64,000 bases of DNA from Bacteroidales bacterium (GTDB lineage Bacteria; Bacteroidota; Bacteroidia; Bacteroidales; UBA932), in NCBI GenBank assembly GCA_015060445.1, contig SUYL01000048.1:1-64000 (forward strand), given 5' to 3'. This document shows, in pieces, positions 15,761-25,867 of this stretch. A model generated the notes under the pieces. That model did not search any database. It was not told where the DNA came from and was given only the letters and a program-made list of their open reading frames with translations. Within the stretch, counting starts at the first letter, position 1. Each line of letters begins with the position of its first letter. The translations under genes and the position numbers were made by a program.

Positions 15761-18700
15761 ATGGGATTTTCAGATTTATTGAAGAAGATGTTCGGCTCCA
15801 AGGCCGACCGTGATTTGAAGGAGATCAGACCAATTTTGAACAAGGCGCTTGCAGCTTATGAGCAGATTGAGAAGATGTCGGATGACCAGTTGAGGGCAGA
15901 GGCCCAGCGCATTAAAAAGGTGATTGCAGACCGCATTGCAGCGGATGAGGCAAAGAAGAAGGAACTCAGGGGGCGTCTTGAGGATATGACACTTTCTGCA
16001 GATGAGAAGGAGCGTATTGCAACAGAGGTTGACAAACTTACCAAGAAGATTGATGAGCAGATAGAGGTGGTGCTTATGGAGGTGCTTCCGGAGGCGTTTG
16101 CAATTATGAGGTCAACTGCAAGGAGGTTTAAGGAGAATGCAACAATAAAGGTGCTGGCTACAGAGGCAGACCGCGAGTTGAGCACCAAGGCAGATTTTGT
16201 TACCATTGAGGGTGATTATGCCATCTGGAAGAATACCTGGTTGGCAGGGGGCAATCCTATTACCTGGGATATGGTCCATTATGAGGTTCAGTTGATTGGC
16301 GGTATTGTACTGCATCAGGGCAAGATTGCAGAGATGGCTACCGGTGAGGGTAAGACCCTTGTGGCAACTCTTCCTGTATTCCTCAATGCCTTGGCAGGTA
16401 AAGGTGTACACGTTGTAACTGTAAACGACTACCTTTCAAAACGTGACTCTGAGTGGATGGGGCCCCTTTACCAGTTCCATGGCCTTAAGGTTGACTGTAT
16501 AGACAAGCACCAGCCTAACTCTGATGCCCGCAAGAGGGCCTACAGGGCCGACATTACATTCGGTACCAATAACGAGTTCGGTTTTGATTATTTGAGGGAC
16601 AATATGGCAATATCGCCTGAGGACCTTGTTCAGAAGAAGCACCATTATGCTATTGTGGATGAGGTTGACTCAGTTCTGATTGATGATGCCAGAACACCTC
16701 TTATCATTTCAGGTCCTGTTCCAAAGGGTGAGGACCAGCAGTTTATGGAGTTCAAGCCGTTTGTGGAGAGACTATATACCCAGCAGCGTTCCAATGTTAC
16801 CCAATTGCTCAATGAGGCAAAGAGACTCATTGCTGCAGGTGACAAGGAAGAGGGTGGAAAGATACTCCTCCGCGCATACAAGGGATTGCCAAAATACAAC
16901 CCTCTCATCAAATACCTCAGTGAGCCGGGCATCAAGCAATTGCTCATAAATACCGAGAATTTCTACATGCAGGACAACAACAAGCAGATGCACCTGATTA
17001 CAGATGATCTTCTGTTTGTGATTGATGAGAAACAGCGCTCGGTTGAACTTACAGAGAAGGGTCATGAGTTCATTGCAAGGGGAACCAATGACAACAGGTT
17101 CTTTGTTCTTCCCGACGTGGGTGCAGAGATTTCTGAACTGGAGAAGATGGAACTCTCTCCTGAGGAGAAAATGCAGAAGAAGGATGAACTCCTTGCAGAT
17201 TATGCACTCAAATCTGAGCGTGTACACACCGTGAACCAGTTGCTGAAAGCATACACAATGTTTGAGAAGGATGTTGAGTATGTGATTATGGACAACAAGA
17301 TTAAGATTGTGGATGAGCAGACCGGCCGTATCCTTGACGGAAGAAGATATTCAGACGGTTTGCACCAGGCCATTGAGGCAAAGGAGAATGTGAAGGTTGA
17401 GGCTGCAACACAGACTTTTGCAACCATTACTCTGCAGAACTATTTCAGGATGTACCACAAACTTGCAGGTATGACCGGTACAGCCGAGACAGAGGCAGGT
17501 GAGTTCTGGTCTATCTACAAACTTGATGTAGTGACTATCCCAACCAACAAGCCTGTATTGAGGAATGATGAGGAGGATATTATCTACAGGACAAAGAAAG
17601 AGAAATACAATGCTGTAATTGAGAAGATTGTTGAACTCAAGAATGCAGGAAGGCCTGTGCTTGTAGGTACAACATCAGTAGAGATATCTGAGTTGCTCAG
17701 CAGAATGCTCAAACTCAGGGGTATAAAGCATAATGTGCTGAATGCCAAACAGCACGCTTCCGAGGCTCAGGTAGTTGCCGAGGCCGGACAGCCTGGTGCG
17801 GTTACAATTGCAACCAATATGGCGGGTCGTGGTACCGATATCAAACTTGGTACAGGTGTTAAAGAGGCAGGCGGATTGGCAATCATTGGTACAGAGAGAC
17901 ACGACAGCCGCCGTGTCGACCGCCAGTTGCGCGGTAGGGCAGGACGTCAGGGTGACCCGGGTTCATCTACTTTCTATGTGTCGTTTGAGGATGACCTTAT
18001 GCGTCTGTTCGGTGGCGAGAAGATGACCAGAATCATAGACCGTATGGGTATGAAGGAGGGTGAGGTACTCCAGCACTCAATGCTTTCGGGCTCAATTGAG
18101 CGTGCCCAGAAGAAGGTTGAGGAGAACAACTTCGGTATCCGTAAGAGACTTCTTGAGTATGATGATGTAATGAACTCCCAGAGGGAGGTTATCTACAACA
18201 AGAGGAGGAATGCCCTTTACGGTGAGCGTATAGAGGTGGATGTGAAGAATATGATAGGTGACTATGCAGATATTCTTGCCCAGTCAAAGGATAATTATGA
18301 TTACGAAGGGTTCTCATTTGAACTTATGAGACAACTCTCCATTGAACCTTCATTTGATGAGGCATATTTCAAGAAGGCATCTGCAGATGATTTGTCGGAG
18401 AAGATTGCAGAATCAATAAAGGAGGTTATTGCCAGAAAGACAGATGTTATGGTTAAACAGGCATGGCCAATCATTGAGCAGGTTTACAAGACCCAGGGGG
18501 CAACATACGAGAATATTGCACTTCCTGTATCTGACGGTGCCAAGATAATGCAACTGGTAATCAACCTCAAGAAGGCATACGAGAATCAGGGTATGGAACT
18601 TTACAGGGCTATGGCTAAATCTGTTACCCTTGTATTGATAGATGAATACTGGAAAGAGCATTTGAGGGAGATGGACGACCTCAAACAGTCTGTACAGAAT

Positions 18701-19042
18701 GCAACATATGAGCAGAAGGATCCGCTCCTTATCTACAAGTTTGAGAGTTTCAACCTGTTCAAGGGTATCCTTGAGAAGATAAGCAGGGATGTCCTTGCAT
18801 TCATGACAAGGGCACACATTCCGTTGCGTGGTAGCAATGAGGAGATTCCAATAAGGGAACAGCAGCAGAGGAAACGTACAGATCTTACAAATATGCGTAC
18901 AAGCCGCAATGATTTGGTTACCAATGGCGGCGAACCAAAATCAAATGCACCTGTACATGTAGAGAAGAAAGTTGGCAGAAATGACCCTTGCCCTTGCGGA
19001 AGCGGCAAGAAATACAAGAACTGCCACGGTAAAGAGAACTAA
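15761..19042 (+). CDS. secA: Preprotein translocase ATPase SecA
   Basis: A 1,093-residue SecA, the long form usual in Bacteroidetes. Walker A is MATGEGKT (192-199). DEAD-like Walker B is [23 protein letters not shown] large insertion follows in the first nucleotide-binding domain. The second domain carries [13 protein letters not shown] and [16 protein letters not shown]. The C-terminal zinc tail [19 protein letters not shown] binds SecB or the membrane. It drives export through SecYEG, together with YajC (56240) and FtsY (28042) found elsewhere in this window. The upstream leader contains a tandem repeat. lpd follows after 16 bp. Confidence 0.98.
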   Translation: MGFSDLLKKMFGSKADRDLKEIRPILNKALAAYEQIEKMSDDQLRAEAQRIKKVIADRIAADEAKKKELRGRLEDMTLSADEKERIATEVDKLTKKIDEQIEVVLMEVLPEAFAIMRSTARRFKENATIKVLATEADRELSTKADFVTIEGDYAIWKNTWLAGGNPITWDMVHYEVQLIGGIVLHQGKIAEMATGEGKTLVATLPVFLNALAGKGVHVVTVNDYLSKRDSEWMGPLYQFHGLKVDCIDKHQPNSDARKRAYRADITFGTNNEFGFDYLRDNMAISPEDLVQKKHHYAIVDEVDSVLIDDARTPLIISGPVPKGEDQQFMEFKPFVERLYTQQRSNVTQLLNEAKRLIAAGDKEEGGKILLRAYKGLPKYNPLIKYLSEPGIKQLLINTENFYMQDNNKQMHLITDDLLFVIDEKQRSVELTEKGHEFIARGTNDNRFFVLPDVGAEISELEKMELSPEEKMQKKDELLADYALKSERVHTVNQLLKAYTMFEKDVEYVIMDNKIKIVDEQTGRILDGRRYSDGLHQAIEAKENVKVEAATQTFATITLQNYFRMYHKLAGMTGTAETEAGEFWSIYKLDVVTIPTNKPVLRNDEEDIIYRTKKEKYNAVIEKIVELKNAGRPVLVGTTSVEISELLSRMLKLRGIKHNVLNAKQHASEAQVVAEAGQPGAVTIATNMAGRGTDIKLGTGVKEAGGLAIIGTERHDSRRVDRQLRGRAGRQGDPGSSTFYVSFEDDLMRLFGGEKMTRIIDRMGMKEGEVLQHSMLSGSIERAQKKVEENNFGIRKRLLEYDDVMNSQREVIYNKRRNALYGERIEVDVKNMIGDYADILAQSKDNYDYEGFSFELMRQLSIEPSFDEAYFKKASADDLSEKIAESIKEVIARKTDVMVKQAWPIIEQVYKTQGATYENIALPVSDGAKIMQLVINLKKAYENQGMELYRAMAKSVTLVLIDEYWKEHLREMDDLKQSVQNATYEQKDPLLIYKFESFNLFKGILEKISRDVLAFMTRAHIPLRGSNEEIPIREQQQRKRTDLTNMRTSRNDLVTNGGEPKSNAPVHVEKKVGRNDPCPCGSGKKYKNCHGKEN

Positions 19043-19058
19043 AAACTTATAGCACAAT

Positions 19059-20492
19059 ATGGAAAACACTTTTGATGTAGCAGTAATTGGCGCAGGCCCG
19101 GGTGGTTATGTAGCAGCCATCAGAGCGTCGCAGTTGGGTTTCAATACCGTTGTAATTGAGAAGGCAGAACTCGGAGGAGTATGCCTGAACTGGGGATGTA
19201 TCCCAACAAAGGCCCTTTTGAAAAGCGCACAGGTATATAATTATACAAAGCACCTTGCAGATTATGGCGTGGAACTGAGAAATGCAGACGGTACTCCTGT
19301 AGAGGCTGATGCTGTAGTTTCATATGCAGACATAAAGAAAGTTGTTGAGAGGGAGAGGGGTGTTTCAGCCCAGATGAGCAAGGGTATTGAGTTCCTCTTC
19401 AAGAAGAACAAAATTACTGTAATTAAAGGTGCGGCAAAAGTTTTGTCGGGAAGCAAGGTGGAGGTAACTCCTGTTGAGGAGGGGGCTCCATTTGAGGTTG
19501 AGGCAAAACATATCATTGTTGCTACAGGTTCAAGACCTAATTCTTTGCCTTTTGCTCCAATAGATGGTGAGAAGATTATATCTTACCGCCAGGCATTGGT
19601 GCCGGAGACTCTTCCAAAGAGTATGGCAATCATAGGCTCAGGTGCAATTGGCAGCGAGTTTACATATTTCTACCGCTCAATGGGTGTAGATGTTACCCTT
19701 ATTGAGTTCATGGACCAGATTGTCCCTCTTGAAGATAAGGATGTGGCGGACCAGTTGAGCCGCAGTTTCAGGAAGATGGGGATAAAGGTTATGGTGTCAA
19801 GCGGTGTAAAGGCAATTGATACCACAGGAGACTTGTGCAAACTTACAGTTGAGACCAAGAAAGGGATGGTTGAACTGGAGGTTGAGAGGGTTCTCTCTGC
19901 GGTGGGCGTAATTCCTAATACCAATGGTATTGGCCTTGAGGAATTGGGCGTAGAGATGAACAGGGGCAAGATAGTGGTTGATGATTTCTACCGCACAAAT
20001 GTGCCCGGCATTTATGCCATTGGAGATGTAATTGCAACTCCTGCACTGGCTCATGTGGCATCTGCAGAGGGTATTGCCTGTGTGGAGAAGATTGCCGGTA
20101 TGGATGTTGCTCCGGTAGATTACAGCAACATCCCTGGTGCTACTTATACCTCACCGGAGATTGCATCTGTGGGACTTACAGAGAAGAAGGTAAAGGAGAT
20201 GGGCATAGAGTACAAAGTGGGCAAATTCCCGTTCACTGCAAGCGGCAAGGCAACCACTGCGGGTGAAAAGGACGGATTTGTAAAACTCATCATAGATGCT
20301 GCAACAGACAAGATTCTTGGAGCGCACCTTATTGGTGCAAATGTTACCGAGATGCTTTCTGGTATAGTACTTGCAAGAAATGTAGGGGCAACCGCAAAGG
20401 ACATCATTAAGACCATCCATCCTCATCCTACCATGAGTGAGGCAATTATGGAAGCGGCTGCAGCAGCGCACGGAGAAGTTATCCATATGTAG
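19059..20492 (+). CDS. lpd: Dihydrolipoyl dehydrogenase
   Basis: A 477-residue flavoprotein (E3 of 2-oxoacid dehydrogenases and the glycine cleavage system) that reoxidises dihydrolipoamide with NAD+. It has an N-terminal FAD-binding GAGPGGYVAA, the redox-active disulfide GGVCLNWGCIPTK, an NAD-binding GSGAIGSEF, the second FAD motif GIYAIGDV and the C-terminal active-site HPHPTMSE (catalytic His and Glu). It lies 16 bp after secA. No other lipoate-enzyme genes are nearby, so the partner complex cannot be named. Confidence 0.95.
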   Translation: MENTFDVAVIGAGPGGYVAAIRASQLGFNTVVIEKAELGGVCLNWGCIPTKALLKSAQVYNYTKHLADYGVELRNADGTPVEADAVVSYADIKKVVERERGVSAQMSKGIEFLFKKNKITVIKGAAKVLSGSKVEVTPVEEGAPFEVEAKHIIVATGSRPNSLPFAPIDGEKIISYRQALVPETLPKSMAIIGSGAIGSEFTYFYRSMGVDVTLIEFMDQIVPLEDKDVADQLSRSFRKMGIKVMVSSGVKAIDTTGDLCKLTVETKKGMVELEVERVLSAVGVIPNTNGIGLEELGVEMNRGKIVVDDFYRTNVPGIYAIGDVIATPALAHVASAEGIACVEKIAGMDVAPVDYSNIPGATYTSPEIASVGLTEKKVKEMGIEYKVGKFPFTASGKATTAGEKDGFVKLIIDAATDKILGAHLIGANVTEMLSGIVLARNVGATAKDIIKTIHPHPTMSEAIMEAAAAAHGEVIHM

Positions 20493-20525
20493 TTTCTTCC
20501 CAGCAAACAATTAAAACAGAATGTT

Positions 20526-20906
20526 ATGGCACGACACGAACAACCCCAAATAAATGAGGTGAGCAGAATCTCCTCAGGTACCGAAGTAAGAGGCAGTCTT
20601 GTATCCCGTTCAGACATTAGGGTAGATGGGGTGTTTGAAGGTGACCTCATTACCAGCGGGAAACTGGTAGTGGGCGAAAATGCCGTAATACGTGGAAATG
20701 TAATGTGTGCAAATGCCGATATCTGGGGAAAGATGGAGGGAGAACTCACAGTAGGTGATGCTGTCTCATTCAAATCAAGTTCATCATTTGCCGGCAACCT
20801 CAAGACAATACGCATCTGTATAGAAATGGGGGCAGAGTATTCCGGCAGTTGCCTTATAATAAACGAGGCCGAGTTCAAGACAATTTCCGCCGAGTATTTT
20901 CATTAA
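20526..20906 (+). CDS. Bactofilin (polymer-forming cytoskeletal protein)
   Basis: A 126-residue protein with a central right-handed beta-helix of bactofilin repeats (about 18-115): RGSLVSRSDIRVDGVFEGDLITSGKLVVGENAVIRGNV is typical. Bactofilins self-assemble into nucleotide-free filaments involved in cell shape or envelope organisation. It follows lpd by 33 bp and ends at a shared terminator. Confidence 0.9.
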   Translation: MARHEQPQINEVSRISSGTEVRGSLVSRSDIRVDGVFEGDLITSGKLVVGENAVIRGNVMCANADIWGKMEGELTVGDAVSFKSSSSFAGNLKTIRICIEMGAEYSGSCLIINEAEFKTISAEYFH

Positions 20907-20912
20907 TTGTAA

Positions 20913-20938
20913 AAAAGAGAGGTTAGAACCTCTCTTTT
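20913..20938. terminator. Bidirectional terminator, bactofilin / glycosyltransferase
   Basis: AAAAGAGAGGT and ACCTCTCTTTT form a hairpin flanked by an A-run and a T-run, so it works on both strands. The stop codon of the minus-strand glycosyltransferase (20923-20925) lies inside the stem. Confidence 0.8.
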
Positions 20939-21879
20939 ATGTTATATGTATTTCTTTCCTGGGCGTTGCGGGAGACGAGTTCCGCAATGAAGCCGGTAAG
21001 GAAGAGTTGTACTCCAATTATGAGGGCCACAAGAGCCAGATAGAACAGCGGCTGGTCTGTAACTGCCCTGAATTTGAGTCCCTGTGCCTGGGCCAGTAGT
21101 TTCTCAACTATTATCCATACTGAGATGCCTGCTCCAACAAGGAATGTGAATGTTCCTACAAGCCCGAAGAAGTGCATGGGCTTCTTGCCAAAGCGTGAGA
21201 GGAACCACAGGCTTATAAGGTCGAGGAATCCGTTCACAAACCTCTCCATTCCAAATTTGCTCACACCGTATTTGCGGGCCTGGTGCTGTACAACCTTTTC
21301 CCCTATATTTCCGAAACCTGCATTTTTTGCGAGGTAAGGGATATATCTGTGCATCTCTCCGTAAACCTCAATATTCTTTACCACAATGTTGCGGTAAGCC
21401 TTGAGGCCGCAGTTCATGTCGTGCAGTTTTATTCCTGTAACCTTGCGGGCAGTTGCGTTATAGAGTTTAGAAGGGAGGTTTTTGGTAAGTTTGCTGTCGT
21501 AGCGTTTCTTTTTCCATCCGCTTACAAGGTCATATCCCTCCTTCATAATCATGTCGTACAGTGCAGGTATCTCGTAAGGGTTGTCCTGCAGGTCTGCATC
21601 CATGGTAATTACAACCTCTCCGTCTGCCTCCTCAAAACCGTGGAACAGGGCGGCGGATTTGCCGTAATTTTTCCTGAAGCATATACCCTTTATATGTGGA
21701 TTGGTCAGGGCCATCTCCTTAATTAGTTCCCAAGAACCGTCGGTACTTCCGTCATTTACCATTATTATATTATAGGTAAGGCCGGTTGGGGCAATGGCAT
21801 CGCCAATTCCCCTTACAAGTTCCTGGAGAGATTCCCTCTCATTGTACAATGATACTACAACTGAAATGTCCATTCTCAA
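20923..21879 (-). CDS. Family 2 glycosyltransferase, DPM1/GtrB-like, membrane bound
   Basis: A 318-residue protein. The GT-A fold (about 1-230) has SVVVSLYNERESL, the metal-binding DADLQDNP and HDMNCGLKAYR. Two C-terminal transmembrane helices follow (about 238-262 and 278-300). This layout belongs to polyprenyl-phosphate glycosyltransferases (GtrB, ArnC, dolichol-phosphate mannose synthase type), which load a sugar onto undecaprenyl phosphate. The sugar is not predictable. It is downstream of DUF4199 on the same strand, separated by the palindrome at 21888-21912. Confidence 0.88.
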   Translation of the reverse strand: MRMDISVVVSLYNERESLQELVRGIGDAIAPTGLTYNIIMVNDGSTDGSWELIKEMALTNPHIKGICFRKNYGKSAALFHGFEEADGEVVITMDADLQDNPYEIPALYDMIMKEGYDLVSGWKKKRYDSKLTKNLPSKLYNATARKVTGIKLHDMNCGLKAYRNIVVKNIEVYGEMHRYIPYLAKNAGFGNIGEKVVQHQARKYGVSKFGMERFVNGFLDLISLWFLSRFGKKPMHFFGLVGTFTFLVGAGISVWIIVEKLLAQAQGLKFRAVTDQPLFYLALVALIIGVQLFLTGFIAELVSRNAQERNTYNIKERF

Positions 21880-21887
21880 TAAATTTG

Positions 21888-21912
21888 TCTTCCCGACAAT
21901 TTGTCGGGAAGA
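21888..21912. repeat. Perfect palindrome TCTTCCCGACAA / TTGTCGGGAAGA
   Basis: Twelve-base arms around a single T. It lies between the tandem minus-strand genes DUF4199 and GT2, starting 3 bp past the DUF4199 stop. Each arm carries the window-wide over-represented word GTCGGGA. It could act as an intercistronic hairpin or weak terminator. Confidence 0.85.
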
Positions 21913-21914
21913 AA

Positions 21915-22442
21915 TTACTCATTCCCCATCTGGCCGAAAGGGTTCTCCTTTTTTGTGTAAACTGCAGTTATTGCGGATGCAATTGCCCCGAATACTATGT
22001 AGTAGAAGAGGCTGAAGAAAAGGGTGATTCTTCCGAAATTGCCCATAACCATGTTGAGGGCGCTTTCTGAAGTGGAATCGAGGGTGCCCTGCGAAGCCAT
22101 AGTCTCCTGGGCAATTGAAAATGCCTCATCTATCTGCTCAGGGAAGAGCCACTCAACCTGTATATATCCGAAACATGCACAGATGATTGACGAGAAAAGG
22201 CATACAAGAAATCCGTAGTTGAAACTTTTGCCGTATGATATGGTGTCAAATTTCTCTGACCATTTTTTCATGAACATCCACAGCAGATAGATGCAGCCTC
22301 CAAATTTTGCAATCCATAGCAGCGTTTTTATGAAGAATCCCTCCGGTTGGAGTACAGATACTGCAAGGGAGTAGATTATAGTTACAATTGAGAGATAAAG
22401 TCCGTCCATTGCGGCACAACTCCATTTGTTGTTCTGATCCAT
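21915..22442 (-). CDS. DUF4199 family membrane protein
   Basis: A 175-residue protein with four predicted transmembrane helices (about 14-34, 38-57, 73-95, 140-165). It has the loop MKKWSEKFDTISYGKSFNYG that is typical of DUF4199 proteins from Bacteroidetes. The function is unknown. It is often found next to a GT2 glycosyltransferase, as here, which hints at a joint envelope role; that is inference from neighbourhood only. Confidence 0.75.
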   Translation of the reverse strand: MDQNNKWSCAAMDGLYLSIVTIIYSLAVSVLQPEGFFIKTLLWIAKFGGCIYLLWMFMKKWSEKFDTISYGKSFNYGFLVCLFSSIICACFGYIQVEWLFPEQIDEAFSIAQETMASQGTLDSTSESALNMVMGNFGRITLFFSLFYYIVFGAIASAITAVYTKKENPFGQMGNE

Positions 22443-22493
22443 AAATCTTGTTTTTTATGTTTGTTGACTATATATAAACGCATTTAGTGGGAA

Positions 22494-22501
22494 CAAAGAT
22501 A
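22494..22501 (-). promoter_or_regulatory. -7 box of the DUF4199 gene
   Basis: The minus strand reads TATCTTTG, an exact TAnnTTTG match 52 bp before the start codon, and only 12 bp from the divergent thrS box. Confidence 0.4.
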
Positions 22502-22512
22502 ATAAAAATTTA

Positions 22513-22520
22513 TACCTTTG
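22513..22520 (+). promoter_or_regulatory. -7 box of the thrS operon
   Basis: TACCTTTG, an exact TAnnTTTG match, 65 bp before the thrS ATG. It heads the thrS-infC-rpmI-rplT block. Confidence 0.5.
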
Positions 22521-22584
22521 TAGTTTGTAATGCGAAAATAAACCATGCGTGTGTTGTAAGCACGCTGTAAATTATATAAAAGAT

Positions 22585-24522
22585 ATGATTAATGTAACAT
22601 TTCCGGATGGAAGCGTACGCCAGTACAATAAAGGTGTAACTGGTTTGGAGATTGCCCAGGGCATAAGCTCAAGATTGGCACAGGAGGTTTTGGCAGTAAG
22701 TGTAAATGACAAGGTATTTGACCTGCTCAGACCCATTAACGAGGATTGTACAATAAAATTGCACAAATGGGAAGACCAGGAGGCCAAACAGACGTTCTGG
22801 CACTCTTCTTCACACCTTATGGCAGAGGCTTTGCAGAGCCTTTTCCCAGGTATCAAATTCGGTATCGGACCTTCTATTGAGACCGGTTTCTATTATGACG
22901 TTGACCTTGGTGACAGAACCATTACCGAGGCAGACCTCAAGAAGATTGAGGATAAGATGATTGAACTTGCCCGCCAGAAGGAGACTTTTGTGAGAAAGGA
23001 CATTACCAAGGCTGAGGCAATGGCTACATATACAGAGAAAGGTGACGAGTACAAATGTGACCTCATCAAAGACCTTGAGGACGGTACAATCACTTTCTAT
23101 ACAAACGGAAGTTTTACTGACCTTTGCCGTGGACCGCACATTGTGGATACATCAGTAATCAAGGCTGTAAAACTTACTTCAATTGCCGGTGCATACTGGA
23201 GGGGAAATGAGAACAACAAGATGCTTACCCGTATCTACGGTGTAACATTCCCTAAAAAATCCATGTTGGACGAGTATCTGCAGATGCTTGAGGAGGCCAA
23301 GAAACGCGACCACCGTAAACTTGGAAAGGAACTTGAACTGTTTGCATTCTCGCAGAGGGTTGGTGCAGGCCTTCCTTTGTGGTTGCCAAGAGGTGCCGCT
23401 TTGCGTGAGAAACTTGAGAACTTCCTCAAACAGGTACAGAAACAGCATGGCTACCTTCCTGTAATCACTCCGCACATTGGAAATAAGGAACTGTATGTAA
23501 CTTCTGGCCACTATGCAAAATACGGCGCAGATTCATTCAGGCCAATTACAACTCCTCAGGAGGGAGAGGAGTTCCTTCTCAAACCTATGAACTGCCCTCA
23601 CCACTGTGAGATTTACAAGACAAAACCACGCTCATACAAGGATCTTCCTTTGAGATTTGCAGAGTTCGGTACAGTTTACCGTTACGAGCAGAGCGGTGAG
23701 TTGCACGGTCTTACAAGGGTAAGGGGCTTTACCCAGGATGATGCCCACCTGTTTGTACGTCCAGACCAGTTGAAGGATGAGTTCTGCAAGGTAATTGACA
23801 TTGTACTCTATATCTTCAAGACCCTCAAATTTGAGAATTACACAGCCCAGGTATCTTTGCGCGACAAAGTTAACCGCGACAAATATATAGGTTCTGAGGA
23901 GAACTGGGAGAAGGCAGAGAATGCAATCATTGAGGCTGCTCAGGAGAAAGGTCTCAATACTGTAGTTGAGTACGGTGAGGCTGCATTCTATGGTCCTAAA
24001 CTCGACTTCATGGTTAAAGATGCAATTGGAAGGAAATGGCAGTTGGGTACAATCCAGGTTGACTACAACCTCCCTGAGAGGTTCGACCTTGAGTACACAG
24101 GAGCCGATGACAAGAAATACCGTCCTATCATGATTCACCGTGCACCGTTCGGCTCAATGGAGAGGTTCGTTGCAGTATTGTTGGAGCACACAGGTGGCAG
24201 ATTGCCTCTATGGCTTGCACCTGACCAGGTAGCGGTACTCCCTGTAAGTGAAAAATATAACGATTTCGCAAAAAAAGTTTGCGATTTGCTAAATAATTCC
24301 GATATTCGCGCCTCAATTGACGACCGTAACGAAACTATCGGTAAGAAAATTAGGGAGAACGAGTTGAAGAGAATGCCTTTCCAGCTGATTGTAGGCGAGA
24401 AAGAGGTATCTTCAAACTCCGTTTCTGTGCGTAAACAGGGTGGTGAAGATTTGGGTGCAATGGAGGTAGAGAAATTCATTGCATACATAAGGGAAGAGAT
24501 CCAGGCACAGTTGGCAAAATAA
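22585..24522 (+). CDS. thrS: Threonyl-tRNA synthetase
   Basis: A 645-residue class II synthetase. The TGS domain (1-62, INVTFPDGS), the editing domain ([11 protein letters not shown], and LCRGPHI with its metal-binding Cys/His), the catalytic core with motif 2 ([34 protein letters not shown]) and the anticodon-binding domain are all present. Zinc ligands include Cys in KPMNCPHH. Start 22585 ([15 protein letters not shown]) is chosen because homologues begin at the TGS strand; an in-frame ATG at 22549 would add 12 unrelated residues. It leads the conserved thrS-infC-rpmI-rplT order. Confidence 0.97.
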   Translation: MINVTFPDGSVRQYNKGVTGLEIAQGISSRLAQEVLAVSVNDKVFDLLRPINEDCTIKLHKWEDQEAKQTFWHSSSHLMAEALQSLFPGIKFGIGPSIETGFYYDVDLGDRTITEADLKKIEDKMIELARQKETFVRKDITKAEAMATYTEKGDEYKCDLIKDLEDGTITFYTNGSFTDLCRGPHIVDTSVIKAVKLTSIAGAYWRGNENNKMLTRIYGVTFPKKSMLDEYLQMLEEAKKRDHRKLGKELELFAFSQRVGAGLPLWLPRGAALREKLENFLKQVQKQHGYLPVITPHIGNKELYVTSGHYAKYGADSFRPITTPQEGEEFLLKPMNCPHHCEIYKTKPRSYKDLPLRFAEFGTVYRYEQSGELHGLTRVRGFTQDDAHLFVRPDQLKDEFCKVIDIVLYIFKTLKFENYTAQVSLRDKVNRDKYIGSEENWEKAENAIIEAAQEKGLNTVVEYGEAAFYGPKLDFMVKDAIGRKWQLGTIQVDYNLPERFDLEYTGADDKKYRPIMIHRAPFGSMERFVAVLLEHTGGRLPLWLAPDQVAVLPVSEKYNDFAKKVCDLLNNSDIRASIDDRNETIGKKIRENELKRMPFQLIVGEKEVSSNSVSVRKQGGEDLGAMEVEKFIAYIREEIQAQLAK

Positions 24523-24580
24523 AAATGATATAGACTTTAACTATTGATAAACAATTTAAAATTAGCGGGAGGACAAATTT

Positions 24581-25192
24581 ATCGCAACACCATTCAAACC
24601 TCGTCCAGGGGGATTTGTTAAGAAAACAAATAATGCCCCTGATAATAACGGCTCAAGGGCACAGGCTGGAAAGAAGAAAGATGAAGGCCCAAGAATCAAT
24701 GAGGAGATCAGATCTCCACAGGTAAGAGTCGTTGGTGACAATGTTCCGGAACAGAAAGTGTATCCTTTGCAGGAGGCACTCAGGATGGCTGCCGATATGG
24801 AACTGGATCTTGTAGAGATCTCTCCAAATGCTGAGCCGCCGGTATGTAAGATAATTGATTACCAGAAGTATCTGTACCAGCAGAAGAAAAAGGCCAAAGA
24901 GATGAAGGCCAATGCCAGCAAGGTAACCATAAAGGAGATACGTTTCGGTCCTAATACAGACGAGCACGATTTCCAGTTCAAACTCAAGCATGCGCAGAGT
25001 TTTCTGGAAGAGGGTTCAAAAGTGAAGGCATATGTGTTCTTTAAGGGAAGGTCAATCCTCTTCTCTGAGCAGGGTGAGAAACTGCTCCTGAGATTTGCGG
25101 TTGAACTTGAAAACTATGGCAAGGCTGAGCAGATGCCTAAACTTGAGGGCAAGAGGATGATTATGATGATTGCCCCCGTTAAGAAGAAATAG
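24581..25192 (+). CDS. infC: Translation initiation factor IF-3 with AUC start codon
   Basis: A 203-residue IF-3, which keeps 30S subunits free and checks start codons. The frame is closed upstream by TAG at 24563-24565, and no ATG, GTG or TTG occurs until GTG 24758. That GTG lies inside the conserved N-domain ([29 protein letters not shown]). The codon ATC at 24581 is preceded by the strong SD-like GGGAGGA at a suitable distance and gives a basic N-terminal tail. E. coli infC starts with AUU and that of Myxococcus with AUC, allowing autoregulation, so AUC is accepted here. The C-terminal ribosome-binding domain ([21 protein letters not shown]) is complete. Confidence 0.92.
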   Translation: MATPFKPRPGGFVKKTNNAPDNNGSRAQAGKKKDEGPRINEEIRSPQVRVVGDNVPEQKVYPLQEALRMAADMELDLVEISPNAEPPVCKIIDYQKYLYQQKKKAKEMKANASKVTIKEIRFGPNTDEHDFQFKLKHAQSFLEEGSKVKAYVFFKGRSILFSEQGEKLLLRFAVELENYGKAEQMPKLEGKRMIMMIAPVKKK

Positions 25193-25230
25193 AAACTTTA
25201 ATTTTATTACTAACTAAAAATATTTAAGCA

Positions 25231-25425
25231 ATGCCTAAGATGAAGTCCAATTCCGGTGCCAAAAAGCGTTTCCAGCTTACCGGATCGGGTAAAGTAAAAA
25301 GAAAGCACGCTTTCAAGAGTCACATTTTGACCAAAAAGACAACTAAGCAAAAAAGAAACCTTACTTATTCTGCTGTTTTGACAAGTGCAGATGAGAAGAG
25401 GGTAAAAGAACTAATTTTAGCTTAA
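25231..25425 (+). CDS. rpmI: 50S ribosomal protein L35
   Basis: A 64-residue basic protein beginning [20 protein letters not shown], with the family motif [15 protein letters not shown]. It lies in the standard infC-rpmI-rplT order, 38 bp after infC. Confidence 0.97.
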   Translation: MPKMKSNSGAKKRFQLTGSGKVKRKHAFKSHILTKKTTKQKRNLTYSAVLTSADEKRVKELILA

Positions 25426-25500
25426 TTATTTATTAACCGGGTGATCAGCAGACCAAGTTTCTTAATGGGAAGAACGCTGACAACCACAAAACATTAAAGT

Positions 25501-25845
25501 ATGCCAAGATCGGTAAATTCGGTAGCATCAAGAGCGCGCCGTAAAAAAATTCTTAAACAGACCAGAGGTAACTTCCTTGCCAGAGCAAACGTTTGGACAG
25601 TTGCCAAGAACACCTATGAGAAAGGTTTGACTTACGCTTACAGAGACCGTAAGACCAAAAAGAGAGTATTCCGTGCATTGTGGATCCAGAGAATCAACGC
25701 TGCAGCACGCCTTCACGGTATGAACTACTCTCAGTTTATAGGTAAACTTGCAAAGAACAATGTAGGTCTTAACCGTAAAGTTCTTGCAGACCTTGCCATG
25801 AACAACCCACAGGCGTTTGAGGCTATCATCAATTCTGTAAAGTAA
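25501..25845 (+). CDS. rplT: 50S ribosomal protein L20
   Basis: A 114-residue protein needed early in 50S assembly. It has the N-terminal RNA-binding extension ([19 protein letters not shown]) and the conserved globular part ([26 protein letters not shown]). It follows rpmI by 75 bp. In other bacteria L20 represses its own operon, but no leader structure is obvious here. Confidence 0.97.
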   Translation: MPRSVNSVASRARRKKILKQTRGNFLARANVWTVAKNTYEKGLTYAYRDRKTKKRVFRALWIQRINAAARLHGMNYSQFIGKLAKNNVGLNRKVLADLAMNNPQAFEAIINSVK

Positions 25846-25867
25846 ATAAAATCAAATACAATAGGGG

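Noticed and set aside
24758..25192. infC starting at GTG 24758
   Set aside because: This would delete the conserved first part of the IF-3 N-domain and has no ribosome site upstream.
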